Assembly (NCBI GenBank): GCA_900755085.1
Contig: CAAEFF010000174.1
Location: 1 to 11,599, forward strand
Direction of reading: 5' to 3'
DNA from: an uncultured Streptococcus sp.
GTDB lineage: Bacteria; Bacillota; Bacilli; Lactobacillales; Streptococcaceae
Length of the DNA stretch: 11,599 nucleotides
Made by a program: the position numbers and the translations under genes. Below, piece by piece: positions 1 to 5,985 of this stretch. Within the stretch, counting starts at the first letter, position 1. Every line of letters starts with the position of its first letter. The notes under the pieces were generated by a model that saw nothing but the letters and a program-made list of their open reading frames with translations, was not told the origin of the DNA and did not search any database.

Positions 1-97
1 TACTCTTCAAGAAACACGCAAACGTGAATTCTATGAAAAACCTTCTGTAAAACGTAAACGTAAATCAGAAGCAGCTCGTAAACGTAAAAAATTCTAA
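1..97 (+). CDS. rpsU: 30S ribosomal protein S21, C-terminal part
   Basis: Only the last 31 codons and the TAA stop are in the window; the gene begins upstream. The visible residues start [10 protein letters not shown], continue with [11 protein letters not shown] and end in ARKRKKF, the very basic tail typical of bacterial S21. S21 is a small (about 58-residue) protein of the 30S subunit that lies near the anti-Shine-Dalgarno region of 16S rRNA and helps translation initiation. In many bacteria rpsU is the first gene of the macromolecular-synthesis operon with dnaG and rpoD. Here those genes lie downstream but are separated by an inverted mscL, and rpsU has its own terminator. Identification is from the remembered family sequence and is confident despite truncation. 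Confidence 0.95.
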
Positions 98-108
98 TTG
101 AATACAAG

Positions 109-138
109 AACAGACTTCGGTCTGTTTTTTGTTTTTTT
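109..138 (+). terminator. Intrinsic terminator of rpsU
   Basis: A 7-bp perfect stem, AACAGAC (109-115) with GTCTGTT (120-126), closes a TTCG tetraloop. It is followed by a T-rich run with a single G to about 138. It starts 11 bp after the rpsU stop codon. UUCG loops are unusually stable and common in strong terminators. Confidence 0.9.
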
Positions 139-152
139 CATCCGTTAAAGAC

Positions 153-190
153 AAAAAAACCGATCCTCTAGCTAGAAGATCGGATCTTTT
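153..190 (-). terminator. Terminator of mscL (possibly bidirectional)
   Basis: CCGATC (160-165) pairs with GATCGG (178-183), and TCT/AGA pairs continue the stem inward around an AGCT loop with one C/A mismatch. On the minus strand the stem is followed by seven T (plus-strand A run 153-159), just after the mscL stop. On the plus strand it is followed by five T after two bases, so it may also back up the rpsU terminator. Confidence 0.8.
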
Positions 191-197
191 TATCTGA

Positions 198-578
198 TTA
201 TTTGTTTGCAAGCAAGTCGCGGATTTCAGCAAGCAACTCTTCTTGAGTAGGAGCAGGAGCTTCTTCTTCGACAGCTTCTTCTTTTTTACCAAGGTTTTGA
301 GCTTTTTCAGCAGCTTTCACTACGAAGAAAAGAACAGTACCAACAACAAGGAAGTTGATCACAGCACTCAAGAAACTACCGTATGCCACACCGTTCCATG
401 ACAAATTAGCAATCTTATCAACACCAGCAGCCTTCATAGCTGGTTTCAAAATAAGTGGAGTGATGATATCGTTAACAAGTGATGTTACGATAGCTCCAAA
501 TGCAGCTCCGATAACGACTGCTACAGCAAGGTCAACGATGTTTCCACGAAGGAGGAAAGCTTTCAAATCTTTTAACAT
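198..578 (-). CDS. mscL: Large-conductance mechanosensitive channel MscL
   Basis: This 126-residue protein matches the MscL family in length and layout. MscL forms a homopentameric inner-membrane pore that opens when membrane tension rises and releases solutes during hypo-osmotic shock. The N-terminal MLKDLKAFLLRGN amphipathic helix leads into TM1 (about residues 14-43), which holds the small-residue pore-lining stretch VAVVIGAAFGAIV and the NDIITPLI end. A periplasmic loop follows, TM2 is at about 69-90 (FLSAVINFLVVGTVLFFVV), and the C-terminal part has an acidic linker (EEAVEEEAPAP) and a final helix ELLAEIRDLL that in the family forms a cytoplasmic bundle. An AAAGGA sequence lies 12 nt before the ATG, a rather long spacing. 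The gene sits inverted between rpsU and dnaG with its own promoter and terminator. Confidence 0.96.
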   Translation of the reverse strand: MLKDLKAFLLRGNIVDLAVAVVIGAAFGAIVTSLVNDIITPLILKPAMKAAGVDKIANLSWNGVAYGSFLSAVINFLVVGTVLFFVVKAAEKAQNLGKKEEAVEEEAPAPTQEELLAEIRDLLANK

Positions 579-618
579 ATCCTAAATATGTCCTTTCATA
601 ATAATTTTTTACTATGAT

Positions 619-647
619 AGTATAACGGAAAAATATTCGACTTACAA
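619..647 (-). promoter_or_regulatory. Sigma-A promoter of mscL
   Basis: On the minus strand TTGTAA (647-642) and TATACT (624-619) are separated by exactly 17 bp. Both are close to the consensus TTGACA/TATAAT. The -10 lies about 40 bp before the mscL ATG, giving a short leader. This promoter is divergent from the dnaG promoter region. Confidence 0.75.
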
Positions 648-684
648 GGAATATGCTTCATTTTTTAAAAATTAGTGATAAAGG

Positions 685-713
685 TTGAAAATCTTTTCTT
701 TTATGTGTGAAAT
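685..713 (+). promoter_or_regulatory. Candidate promoter P1 of dnaG-rpoD
   Basis: TTGAAA (685-690) and TGAAAT (708-713) are 17 bp apart, and a TG lies at 705-706 in the extended -10 position. It would give an 80-nt leader before dnaG. The -10 matches the consensus at only four of six bases, so this is a candidate only; see the alternative at 727-760. Confidence 0.4.
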
Positions 714-726
714 CGGTAGGAAAAAA

Positions 727-760
727 TTTACTTTTACTAACTTTTAGTATAAAATATAAA
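727..760 (+). promoter_or_regulatory. Candidate promoter P2 of dnaG-rpoD
   Basis: A very AT-rich stretch holds two TATAAA boxes (748-753 and 755-760). The second lies 17 bp after TTTTAC (732-737); the first lies 15 bp after TTTACT (727-732). The -10 boxes are good but both -35 boxes are poor. Transcription from here would give a leader of about 30 nt. Which of P1 and P2 is used cannot be told from sequence. Confidence 0.35.
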
Positions 761-780
761 GTGATAATCTATGGTAAAAT

Positions 781-785
781 GGAGG
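781..785 (+). promoter_or_regulatory. Ribosome binding site that fixes the dnaG start
   Basis: GGAGG sits 8 nt before the ATG at 794. It supports that start over the in-frame GTG at 707, which would add 29 residues (MKSVGKNLLLL...) not known in DnaG and has no comparable site. Confidence 0.85.
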
Positions 786-793
786 CACTGTTT

Positions 794-2572
794 ATGGTTG
801 ATAAAGAGCTGATTGCAGAAATTAAAAACAGTGTCAACATTGTTGAAGTTATTGGAGAAGTTGTTTCTTTGATAAAGGCTGGCCGTAATTTTTTAGGCCT
901 CTGTCCTTTTCATGGTGAAAAGACTCCTTCTTTTAATGTCGTTGAAGACAAGCAGTTTTACCATTGTTTCGGATGTGGTCGCTCTGGAGATGTCTTTAAG
1001 TTTATTGAGGACTACCGTGGGGTCGCCTTTATGGATGCGGTCCAGATTGTAGCAGAAAAGGCTGGCATTGCACTTCAGTACCAAGCAAGGCCGTCTCAAC
1101 CAATGCCTATCAATCCAAACCAAGAACTTTATGAGATTCATCAGGAAGCCAGTAAGTTCTACCAGGCGATTCTGATGACGACCAAGATGGGAGAAGAAGC
1201 GCGAAATTATCTGCATGAACGTGGACTGACGGATGAGGTCATCCGACATTTTCAATTGGGCTTAGCCCCAGCAGAAGGGAATTATCTCTATCGAAATCTC
1301 TCTGAGAAGTTCTCTGAGAAAGTGATTACCGATTCGGGGTTATTCACAATCTCAGATGCTGGAACAGTTTTTGATGCCTTTCAGGATCGGATTATGTTTC
1401 CCTTGACGGATGATAGTGGACGTGTCATTGCTTTTTCTGGTAGGCTGTGGAAACTAACGGATGATGGCAGTCATCAAGCCAAGTATAAGAATAGTCGTAG
1501 TACCCGTCTATTTAATAAGAGTTATGAACTTTATCATTTGGATCAAGCTAAGACGAGCACCAAAAAGCAACATGAAATGTATATCATGGAAGGCTTTATG
1601 GATGTCATTGCGGCTTATCGAGCCGGGATTGAAAATGCAGTCGCCTCTATGGGGACAGCTTTGACACCAGAGCACGTCCAGCACCTGTCTCATTTTACCA
1701 AAAAGGTCATTCTGACCTATGATGGGGATAAAGCGGGACTTGAAGCAACCGCTAAGGCTTTGGATGTCTTGCAGGATCTGGAGTTGGAGATCGTCCGTAT
1801 CCCTGATCAGATGGATCCCGATGAGTACCTCAAAAAGACCTCCCCAGAAGATCTAGCTTCCCTCTTGAAGAATTCGCGGATCAGTAAGGTTGAATTCTTG
1901 ATGCACTACTGGAAACCTCAGTATATTGAGAATTTGCAGGCACAGATTGAGTTTGTCGAGAAGCTGGCACCGATGATCGCTCAGACGCGATCCATCACAG
2001 CGCAAAATACCTATATTTATAAGTTGGCAGATTTATTGCCAGACTTTGATTATTTGCAGATTGAGCAGATTGTCAATAATAGTCGCTTGCATCAACGGCA
2101 GGAGGATCAAAGTGGTGGACGATCAAGAACGTCGAATGTTTCAGTAGAGCTCTTGCCGAATCGTGGGATGACGCGCTTGATCAAGTCGGAAAATCATTTA
2201 CTAAGTAGGATGAAAGATTTTCCAATGGTGCTCAATGATTACCGTTTGCGACCTGATTTTGCCTTTGACACACCGGAGCTACAGATCTTGTATCAATTGC
2301 TCTGTCAAAATGGAGAAGTCACCTCTCAGGATTTATCCGAGCAGCCTGAAGGGGTCCAGCACGCCTGGTACCGGATGTTAGAAGAAGATTTGCCAGAAGA
2401 TATAGCGGATGGTGAATTAGAAGAAGTAGAAGAAACGCGAAATCGTGAGCTTCTTCGCAAAGAAAGTCAACAAATTGGAAATAAAGTGAAGGAAGCTTCC
2501 TCGACAGGGGATGAGGAAAAAGCTTTATTGGAACTCGAGCGTTTGATCGCTCAAAAAAGAAGAATGGAGTAG
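794..2572 (+). CDS. dnaG: DNA primase
   Basis: The 592-residue product (starting MVDKELIAEIK) is the replicative primase, which makes the short RNA primers for leading-strand start and each Okazaki fragment, recruited by the replicative helicase. The N-terminal zinc-binding domain shows the CHC2 ligands C37, H40, C58 and C61 (CPFHGEKTPSF ... HCFGCG). The central TOPRIM fold has the catalytic glutamate E266 (MEGFMDV) and the metal-binding D310-G-D312 (TYDGDKAG). The C-terminal roughly 150 residues are helical and acidic, as expected for the helicase-interaction domain, which is the least conserved part. The frame is open to about 707, but I place the start at 794 because of the GGAGG site and family alignment. 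The stop is 2 bp before rpoD, so the two are surely cotranscribed and probably translationally coupled. Confidence 0.97.
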   Translation: MVDKELIAEIKNSVNIVEVIGEVVSLIKAGRNFLGLCPFHGEKTPSFNVVEDKQFYHCFGCGRSGDVFKFIEDYRGVAFMDAVQIVAEKAGIALQYQARPSQPMPINPNQELYEIHQEASKFYQAILMTTKMGEEARNYLHERGLTDEVIRHFQLGLAPAEGNYLYRNLSEKFSEKVITDSGLFTISDAGTVFDAFQDRIMFPLTDDSGRVIAFSGRLWKLTDDGSHQAKYKNSRSTRLFNKSYELYHLDQAKTSTKKQHEMYIMEGFMDVIAAYRAGIENAVASMGTALTPEHVQHLSHFTKKVILTYDGDKAGLEATAKALDVLQDLELEIVRIPDQMDPDEYLKKTSPEDLASLLKNSRISKVEFLMHYWKPQYIENLQAQIEFVEKLAPMIAQTRSITAQNTYIYKLADLLPDFDYLQIEQIVNNSRLHQRQEDQSGGRSRTSNVSVELLPNRGMTRLIKSENHLLSRMKDFPMVLNDYRLRPDFAFDTPELQILYQLLCQNGEVTSQDLSEQPEGVQHAWYRMLEEDLPEDIADGELEEVEETRNRELLRKESQQIGNKVKEASSTGDEEKALLELERLIAQKRRME

Positions 2573-2574
2573 GA

Positions 2575-3684
2575 ATGGCTAAAGAACAAAAAGATATTAC
2601 AACATTGGACGTTCAAATTGCAGAGTTTATTCGCAGCCACAAGAAAAGTGGAACTGCAACAGATGATGATATTAATGACAAATTGGTGATTCCTTTCTCA
2701 CTAGATGCAGACGGAATTGATGATCTCTTGCAACGGATTCAAGATGCAGGAATTTCGATCACAGATAAAGACGGCAATCCAAGTGCGCGTGTGTTAACCA
2801 ATGAAGAAGAACCAGAATTAACAGATGAGGAACTGCTTGGAAGTAACTCTGCTAAAGTCAACGACCCAGTTCGGATGTACCTAAAAGAAATTGGGGTTGT
2901 TCCTTTGTTGAGCAACGAAGAAGAGCAAGAATTGGCTATTTTGGTAGAACAAGGTGATTTGGAAGCCAAGCAACGGCTAGCAGAAGCCAACCTTCGTTTG
3001 GTCGTTTCCATTGCGAAGCGTTATGTCGGTCGTGGCATGCAATTTTTGGATTTGATCCAAGAAGGAAACATGGGCTTGATGAAGGCCGTTGATAAGTTTG
3101 ATTATACCAAAGGGTTTAAGTTCTCTACTTATGCCACTTGGTGGATCCGTCAGGCCATCACTCGTGCCATTGCAGACCAAGCGCGTACCATTCGGATCCC
3201 GGTTCACATGGTGGAAACCATTAACAAGTTGGTTCGGGAACAACGTAACCTCTTACAAGAATTGGGACAAGATCCAACGCCCGAACAAATTGCAGAACGC
3301 ATGGATATGACGCCTGATAAGGTGCGTGAAATCTTGAAGATTGCCCAAGAGCCCGTTTCTTTGGAAACGCCAATTGGGGAAGAAGACGATAGCCATTTGG
3401 GAGATTTCATCGAAGATGAAGTGATTGAAAATCCAGTAGACTACACCACTCGTGTTGTCTTGCGCGAACAATTGGATGAAGTCCTCGATACCCTGACAGA
3501 CCGTGAAGAAAACGTCCTTCGTTTACGTTTTGGTCTCGATGATGGAAAAATGCGGACCTTAGAAGATGTGGGCAAAGTCTTCAACGTGACCCGTGAACGG
3601 ATCCGTCAGATCGAAGCCAAAGCCCTCCGCAAACTCCGCCACCCAAGCAGAAGCAAACCATTGCGTGATTTTATTGAGGATTAA
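2575..3684 (+). CDS. rpoD: Primary sigma factor RpoD (SigA)
   Basis: The 369-residue protein is the housekeeping sigma factor, which directs RNA polymerase to -10/-35 promoters such as those seen in this window. Region 1.1 is short, as in streptococci. Region 1.2 begins near D97 (DPVRMYLKEIG). Regions 2.1-2.4 span about 139-210 and include NLRLVVSIAKRYVGRG, DLIQEGNMGLMKAVDKFDY and the -10-recognising YATWWIRQAITRAI. Region 3 follows RIPVHMVETINK, with the LGDFIEDE finger segment, and region 4 runs from about 307 (LTDREENVLRLRFGL) to the -35-binding helix-turn-helix VTRERIRQIEAKALRKL. GGAG 5 nt upstream, inside the end of dnaG, is the ribosome binding site. The stop codon overlaps the first palindrome of the repeat array downstream. 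Confidence 0.98.
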   Translation: MAKEQKDITTLDVQIAEFIRSHKKSGTATDDDINDKLVIPFSLDADGIDDLLQRIQDAGISITDKDGNPSARVLTNEEEPELTDEELLGSNSAKVNDPVRMYLKEIGVVPLLSNEEEQELAILVEQGDLEAKQRLAEANLRLVVSIAKRYVGRGMQFLDLIQEGNMGLMKAVDKFDYTKGFKFSTYATWWIRQAITRAIADQARTIRIPVHMVETINKLVREQRNLLQELGQDPTPEQIAERMDMTPDKVREILKIAQEPVSLETPIGEEDDSHLGDFIEDEVIENPVDYTTRVVLREQLDEVLDTLTDREENVLRLRFGLDDGKMRTLEDVGKVFNVTRERIRQIEAKALRKLRHPSRSKPLRDFIED

Positions 3685-3705
3685 AAATGTCCAGTGGACA
3701 TTTTT
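3683..3705 (+). terminator. Palindromic terminator overlapping the rpoD stop codon
   Basis: AAAAATGTCC (3683-3692) and GGACATTTTT (3696-3705) are perfect inverted arms around an AGT loop. The first two bases belong to the rpoD TAA stop. The A-rich left arm and T-rich right arm make it usable in either direction. It is also the start of the first 49-bp repeat unit. Confidence 0.7.
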
Positions 3706-3735
3706 AACGGTCGCCAAGAAATGAAAAAGCGACCT

Positions 3736-3754
3736 AGGTCCAGTGGATCTTTTT
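3736..3754 (+). terminator. Second terminator-like hairpin, repeat copy 2
   Basis: AGGTCC (3736-3741) pairs with GGATCT (3745-3750) around AGT with one G-U pair, and the final stem T continues into a five-T run (3750-3754). The stem is weaker than that of copy 1. Its two altered bases (TC instead of CA after GGA) preserve pairing with the different upstream flank AGG, which suggests the hairpin itself is maintained. Confidence 0.45.
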
Positions 3755-3786
3755 AACGGTCGCCTAGAAATAAAAAAGCGACTTAG

Positions 3787-3803
3787 GTCCAGTGGACATT
3801 TTT
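3787..3803 (+). terminator. Weak third hairpin, repeat copy 3
   Basis: GTCC (3787-3790) and GGAC (3794-3797) form only 4 bp around AGT, followed by A and five T (3799-3803). The upstream flank does not extend the stem, so this copy probably terminates poorly. Confidence 0.3.
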
Positions 3804-3858
3804 AACGGTCGCCAAGAAATTCTATCGAGAGTAACATAACAAAAAAAGGAAGTGTCAT

Positions 3859-4188
3859 ATGGCATATACAACTGAGCAAATTGAAGAAATTAAAAATAAA
3901 ATCTTAAATGCTTTGGAAGAGGTAATCGATCCTGAGCTTGGGATTGACATTGTTAATTTAGGTCTTGTTTACGAGATCCATTTTGATGGTGAAACTGGAG
4001 CGACCACTATTGATATGACGCTAACGACCATGGGATGTCCATTAGCGGATCTTCTGACAGATCAGATTCATGATGTTTTAGCAGAAGTAGAAGAAGTGAC
4101 ATCTGTGGATGTGAAGTTGGTCTGGTATCCTGCTTGGACGGTTGAAAAAATGAGCCGCTATGCCCGGATCGCACTTGGAATTAGCTAA
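3859..4188 (+). CDS. MIP18/DUF59-family iron-sulfur assembly factor (SufT-like)
   Basis: A 109-residue single-domain protein of the MIP18 (DUF59) family, whose members help mature or deliver Fe-S clusters to target proteins. Family hallmarks are DPELGIDIVNLGLVYEI (residues 24-40), the TTMGCP segment with the conserved cysteine C60, and a C-terminal WYPAWT (89-94). There is no transmembrane segment or signal peptide, so it is cytosolic. An AAAGGAAG ribosome binding site lies 6 nt before the ATG. I see no clear promoter of its own; it probably depends on readthrough from dnaG-rpoD across the 49-bp repeats. It is not next to a suf operon here, so its clients are unknown. The family assignment is firm; the precise function is inferred. 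Confidence 0.88.
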   Translation: MAYTTEQIEEIKNKILNALEEVIDPELGIDIVNLGLVYEIHFDGETGATTIDMTLTTMGCPLADLLTDQIHDVLAEVEEVTSVDVKLVWYPAWTVEKMSRYARIALGIS

Positions 4189-4222
4189 AAAAATCCTAAT
4201 GGATGAACTATTCATGAAAACA

Positions 4223-4247
4223 AGAGGTTAGGGCTTCCCTAACCTCT
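4223..4247 (+). terminator. Long perfect hairpin after the SufT-like gene
   Basis: AGAGGTTAGGG (4223-4233) and CCCTAACCTCT (4237-4247) form an 11-bp perfect stem around a CTT loop, 35 bp after the stop codon. No T run follows directly (GATTGGTTTATCCC; a T run comes only at 4263-4269), so it is not a textbook terminator. It may end or stabilise the upstream mRNA. A CCTAA at 4195-4199 could pair alternatively with the left arm. Confidence 0.5.
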
Positions 4248-4310
4248 GATTGGTTTATCCCTATTTTTTGAACAAGTATTTTCAAATTCTTAGCAAATTT
4301 TCAGATAAAG

Positions 4311-4339
4311 TTGCAATCATCAAGAGGACAAGGTATAAT
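4311..4339 (+). promoter_or_regulatory. Sigma-A promoter of the ABC cassette
   Basis: TTGCAA (4311-4316) and a perfect TATAAT (4334-4339) are 17 bp apart. The start would be near 4346, giving a leader of about 23 nt with AAAGGAG at 4356-4362. There is no obvious operator in the short leader. Confidence 0.82.
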
Positions 4340-4368
4340 AGCATAAATAGAAAATAAAGGAGATTTAC

Positions 4369-5076
4369 ATGAATCAGTATCCTTTGGTCTACTTGGACCA
4401 TGTGACAAAGAATTATGGGCATGAAGTTGCTCTCATGGATGTTAGTTTGAACATCCAACCTGGCCGTATTATTGGCCTTTTGGGTCCCAATGGTAGTGGG
4501 AAAACAACCATCATTAAATTGATTAATGGTTTATTGCAACCAAGCCTTGGAAATATCTATATTCATGGGCAATTACCATCCCCAGCTTCTAAAAAAGTTG
4601 TTTCCTATTTGCCGGATACAACCTATCTGAATGAAAATATGAAAATTAGTGATGCTATTAGCTATTTTCAAGATTTTTATGCAGATTTTAATGTCCAACG
4701 AGCTTACCAATTGCTCAACGATTTGCATTTGCATCCAAATCAAAAATTGAACAGCCTTTCAAAAGGGAACAAGGAAAAAGTACAATTGATTTTGGTGATG
4801 AGTCGTGAAGCTGACTTGTATGTTCTTGATGAACCAATCGGTGGGGTTGACCCAGCGGCGCGTGATTATATTTTGCGGACCATTATTCAAAACCGACGTC
4901 CAAATTCTTCTGTCTTGATTTCTACTCACTTGATTGCGGATATTGAGCAAGTTTTGGATGAAGCGATTTTCATCAACCAAGGAAGAATCCTCTTGCATGA
5001 AAATGCGACTGTTTTGCGAAATCAACACGGAAAATCAATCGATGAGATCTTCCGTGATCAATTCCGTGTTTATTAG
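4369..5076 (+). CDS. ABC transporter ATP-binding protein (YtrB/BcrA-like)
   Basis: A 235-residue ABC ATPase that would power the membrane protein encoded next to it. Walker A is GPNGSGKTT at 39-47, Walker B is LYVLDEP at 150-156 with catalytic E155, the D-loop is GGVD at 158-161 and the H-loop histidine is H187 (STH). The signature motif is the atypical LSKGN (130-134) instead of LSGGQ, and the Q-loop glutamine position appears to be D83 (YLPDTTYL). These variants suggest the ABC-2 exporter or antibiotic-response class rather than an importer. No substrate-binding protein is present. Unlike typical ytr-type operons there is no GntR regulator in front, and the promoter is simple and strong. 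The next gene starts 9 bp after the stop. The substrate is unknown. Confidence 0.9.
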   Translation: MNQYPLVYLDHVTKNYGHEVALMDVSLNIQPGRIIGLLGPNGSGKTTIIKLINGLLQPSLGNIYIHGQLPSPASKKVVSYLPDTTYLNENMKISDAISYFQDFYADFNVQRAYQLLNDLHLHPNQKLNSLSKGNKEKVQLILVMSREADLYVLDEPIGGVDPAARDYILRTIIQNRRPNSSVLISTHLIADIEQVLDEAIFINQGRILLHENATVLRNQHGKSIDEIFRDQFRVY

Positions 5077-5080
5077 GAGG
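5075..5080 (+). promoter_or_regulatory. Ribosome binding site overlapping the ABC ATPase stop codon
   Basis: AGGAGG shares its first two bases with the TAG stop and lies 5 nt before the permease ATG. The arrangement favours translational coupling and balanced subunit amounts. Confidence 0.8.
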
Positions 5081-5085
5081 ACCCC

Positions 5086-5883
5086 ATGTTTGGTAAATTA
5101 TTAAAATACGAATTTAAGTCAACAAGTAAATGGTATCTGTTGATTACTTTGATCGCACTAGGTTTGTCAGTGATTACAGGTATTATTGGTGGAAGTGCTA
5201 CAAACGGTTTTGTGAATATGGAAACCAATAGTATGCAAATCATAACTGGGACTCTTGGGATTCTCATTTTTGGAGGAGTCATTGGTCTTTATCTTAGTAA
5301 CTACTATATTATTATTCGTCGTTTCTATTCCAACTTATACGGACGTGAAGGTTACTTGACCTGGACCCTTCCAGCTAGCCCTCATGCCATCATTTTGTCT
5401 AAATTTGTGGGAGCTTTAGTAGCGAGTCTTTACTGCCTATTCCTTCTATTTTTGAGTGGTTTTATCACAATTATTGTGATGGGTTCTGTCATGGGACAAG
5501 ACCTCTCTCCTGTATTTAGTATTATCGCTGAAGTTTTTTATCATTCAATTTTTTATTGGATGATTATCTGGTGGATTTTTACCACAGCTTCAGGAATCTT
5601 CCTATTTTATGTATCAATCGCACTTGGCCAACTGTTCCAAAATCGTCGTGGATTGAAGGCGATTCTGTTTTTCTTTCTCTTGTGTATTGTGTTAAGTATC
5701 ATCGGTACAGCAGTCAATCCAGCTAGAAATACGAATGATTTACTCCATCTGCTCTATGATAACGGAAATATGGAGGAATGGGGAACCTTATTTATACCAG
5801 GACTCATCTATGAAGTCATCAAGATTGTTTCTATGTACTTCACCATTCACTACATCAGCAAGTACAAGTTGAATCTTCAATAA
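5086..5883 (+). CDS. ABC transporter membrane protein, ABC-2 type
   Basis: A 265-residue integral membrane protein with a short basic cytoplasmic start (MFGKLLKYEFKST), common in ABC-2 permeases. Six hydrophobic segments can be seen at about residues 17-38, 54-77, 101-131, 155-184, 194-212 and 235-256. A hydrophilic loop with RRFYSNLYGREGYLTWTLP lies between segments 2 and 3, a likely cytoplasmic coupling region for the ATPase. Paired with the upstream ATPase it should form an exporter or sensor-type complex; two copies of each subunit are expected. It contains no binding or peptidase domain. I recognise no specific family, and the substrate cannot be inferred. A strong terminator follows directly, so the cassette is a two-gene operon. 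Confidence 0.85.
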   Translation: MFGKLLKYEFKSTSKWYLLITLIALGLSVITGIIGGSATNGFVNMETNSMQIITGTLGILIFGGVIGLYLSNYYIIIRRFYSNLYGREGYLTWTLPASPHAIILSKFVGALVASLYCLFLLFLSGFITIIVMGSVMGQDLSPVFSIIAEVFYHSIFYWMIIWWIFTTASGIFLFYVSIALGQLFQNRRGLKAILFFFLLCIVLSIIGTAVNPARNTNDLLHLLYDNGNMEEWGTLFIPGLIYEVIKIVSMYFTIHYISKYKLNLQ

Positions 5884-5890
5884 TAACAGC

Positions 5891-5938
5891 AAATTGAGCA
5901 AGGAGCTTCCCAGCGGAAGCCTTCTTGTTCAATTTTTT
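5891..5938 (+). terminator. Strong terminator of the ABC cassette
   Basis: A long stem runs from AAATTGA (5891-5897) with TCAATTT (5929-5935) through G-U-containing pairs to GCTTCC (5905-5910) with GGAAGC (5915-5920), closing on a CAGC loop with one bulged C. The T run 5933-5938 follows. It insulates ssrA from the upstream operon. Confidence 0.9.
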
Positions 5939-5941
5939 CTT

Positions 5942-5970
5942 TTGCATTTTTAGCTACATTTTGATATACT
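5942..5970 (+). promoter_or_regulatory. Promoter of ssrA (and tRNA-Ser)
   Basis: TTGCAT (5942-5947) and TATACT (5965-5970) are 17 bp apart. The mature tmRNA begins 15 bp after the -10 box, so transcription starts a few bases before or at the mature 5' end. It overlaps the tail of the preceding terminator region. Confidence 0.8.
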
Positions 5971-5985
5971 AAATGTATTCGTTTT

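Larger units (their letters stand above)
3689..3820 (+). repeat. Tandem 49-bp repeat array (2.7 copies) with hairpins
   Basis: Three copies start at 3689, 3738 and 3787, a spacing of exactly 49 bp. Each unit reads GTCCAGTGGA, then two variable bases, TTTTT, AACGGTCGCC, an A-rich spacer, GCGAC and YTAG. Copies 1 and 2 differ at 5 of 49 positions. Copy 3 stops after 34 bp and is identical to the first 34 bp of copy 1. Two kinds of dyad occur: GTCC-AGT-GGA(C) followed by five T, and GGTCGC...GCGACC (3709-3714 with 3729-3734; a 5-bp version in copy 2). The junction GACCTAGGTC (3731-3740) is itself a palindrome, so stems of neighbouring units can compete. The unit length is not a multiple of three and no reading frame is kept. 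I do not recognise it as a BOX or RUP element. Confidence 0.9.

Noticed and set aside
707..793. In-frame N-terminal extension of dnaG by 29 residues from a GTG
   Set aside because: No ribosome binding site at 707, the extension is not part of known DnaG, and a good GGAGG precedes ATG 794. It also overlaps the likely promoter region.
893..1255. 120-codon open frame opposite dnaG
   Set aside because: Shadow of the conserved dnaG coding sequence with no recognisable domain or start signal.
3689..3820. CRISPR array
   Set aside because: The 49-bp units are directly tandem with near-identical sequence throughout; there are no unique spacers, and no cas genes are nearby.
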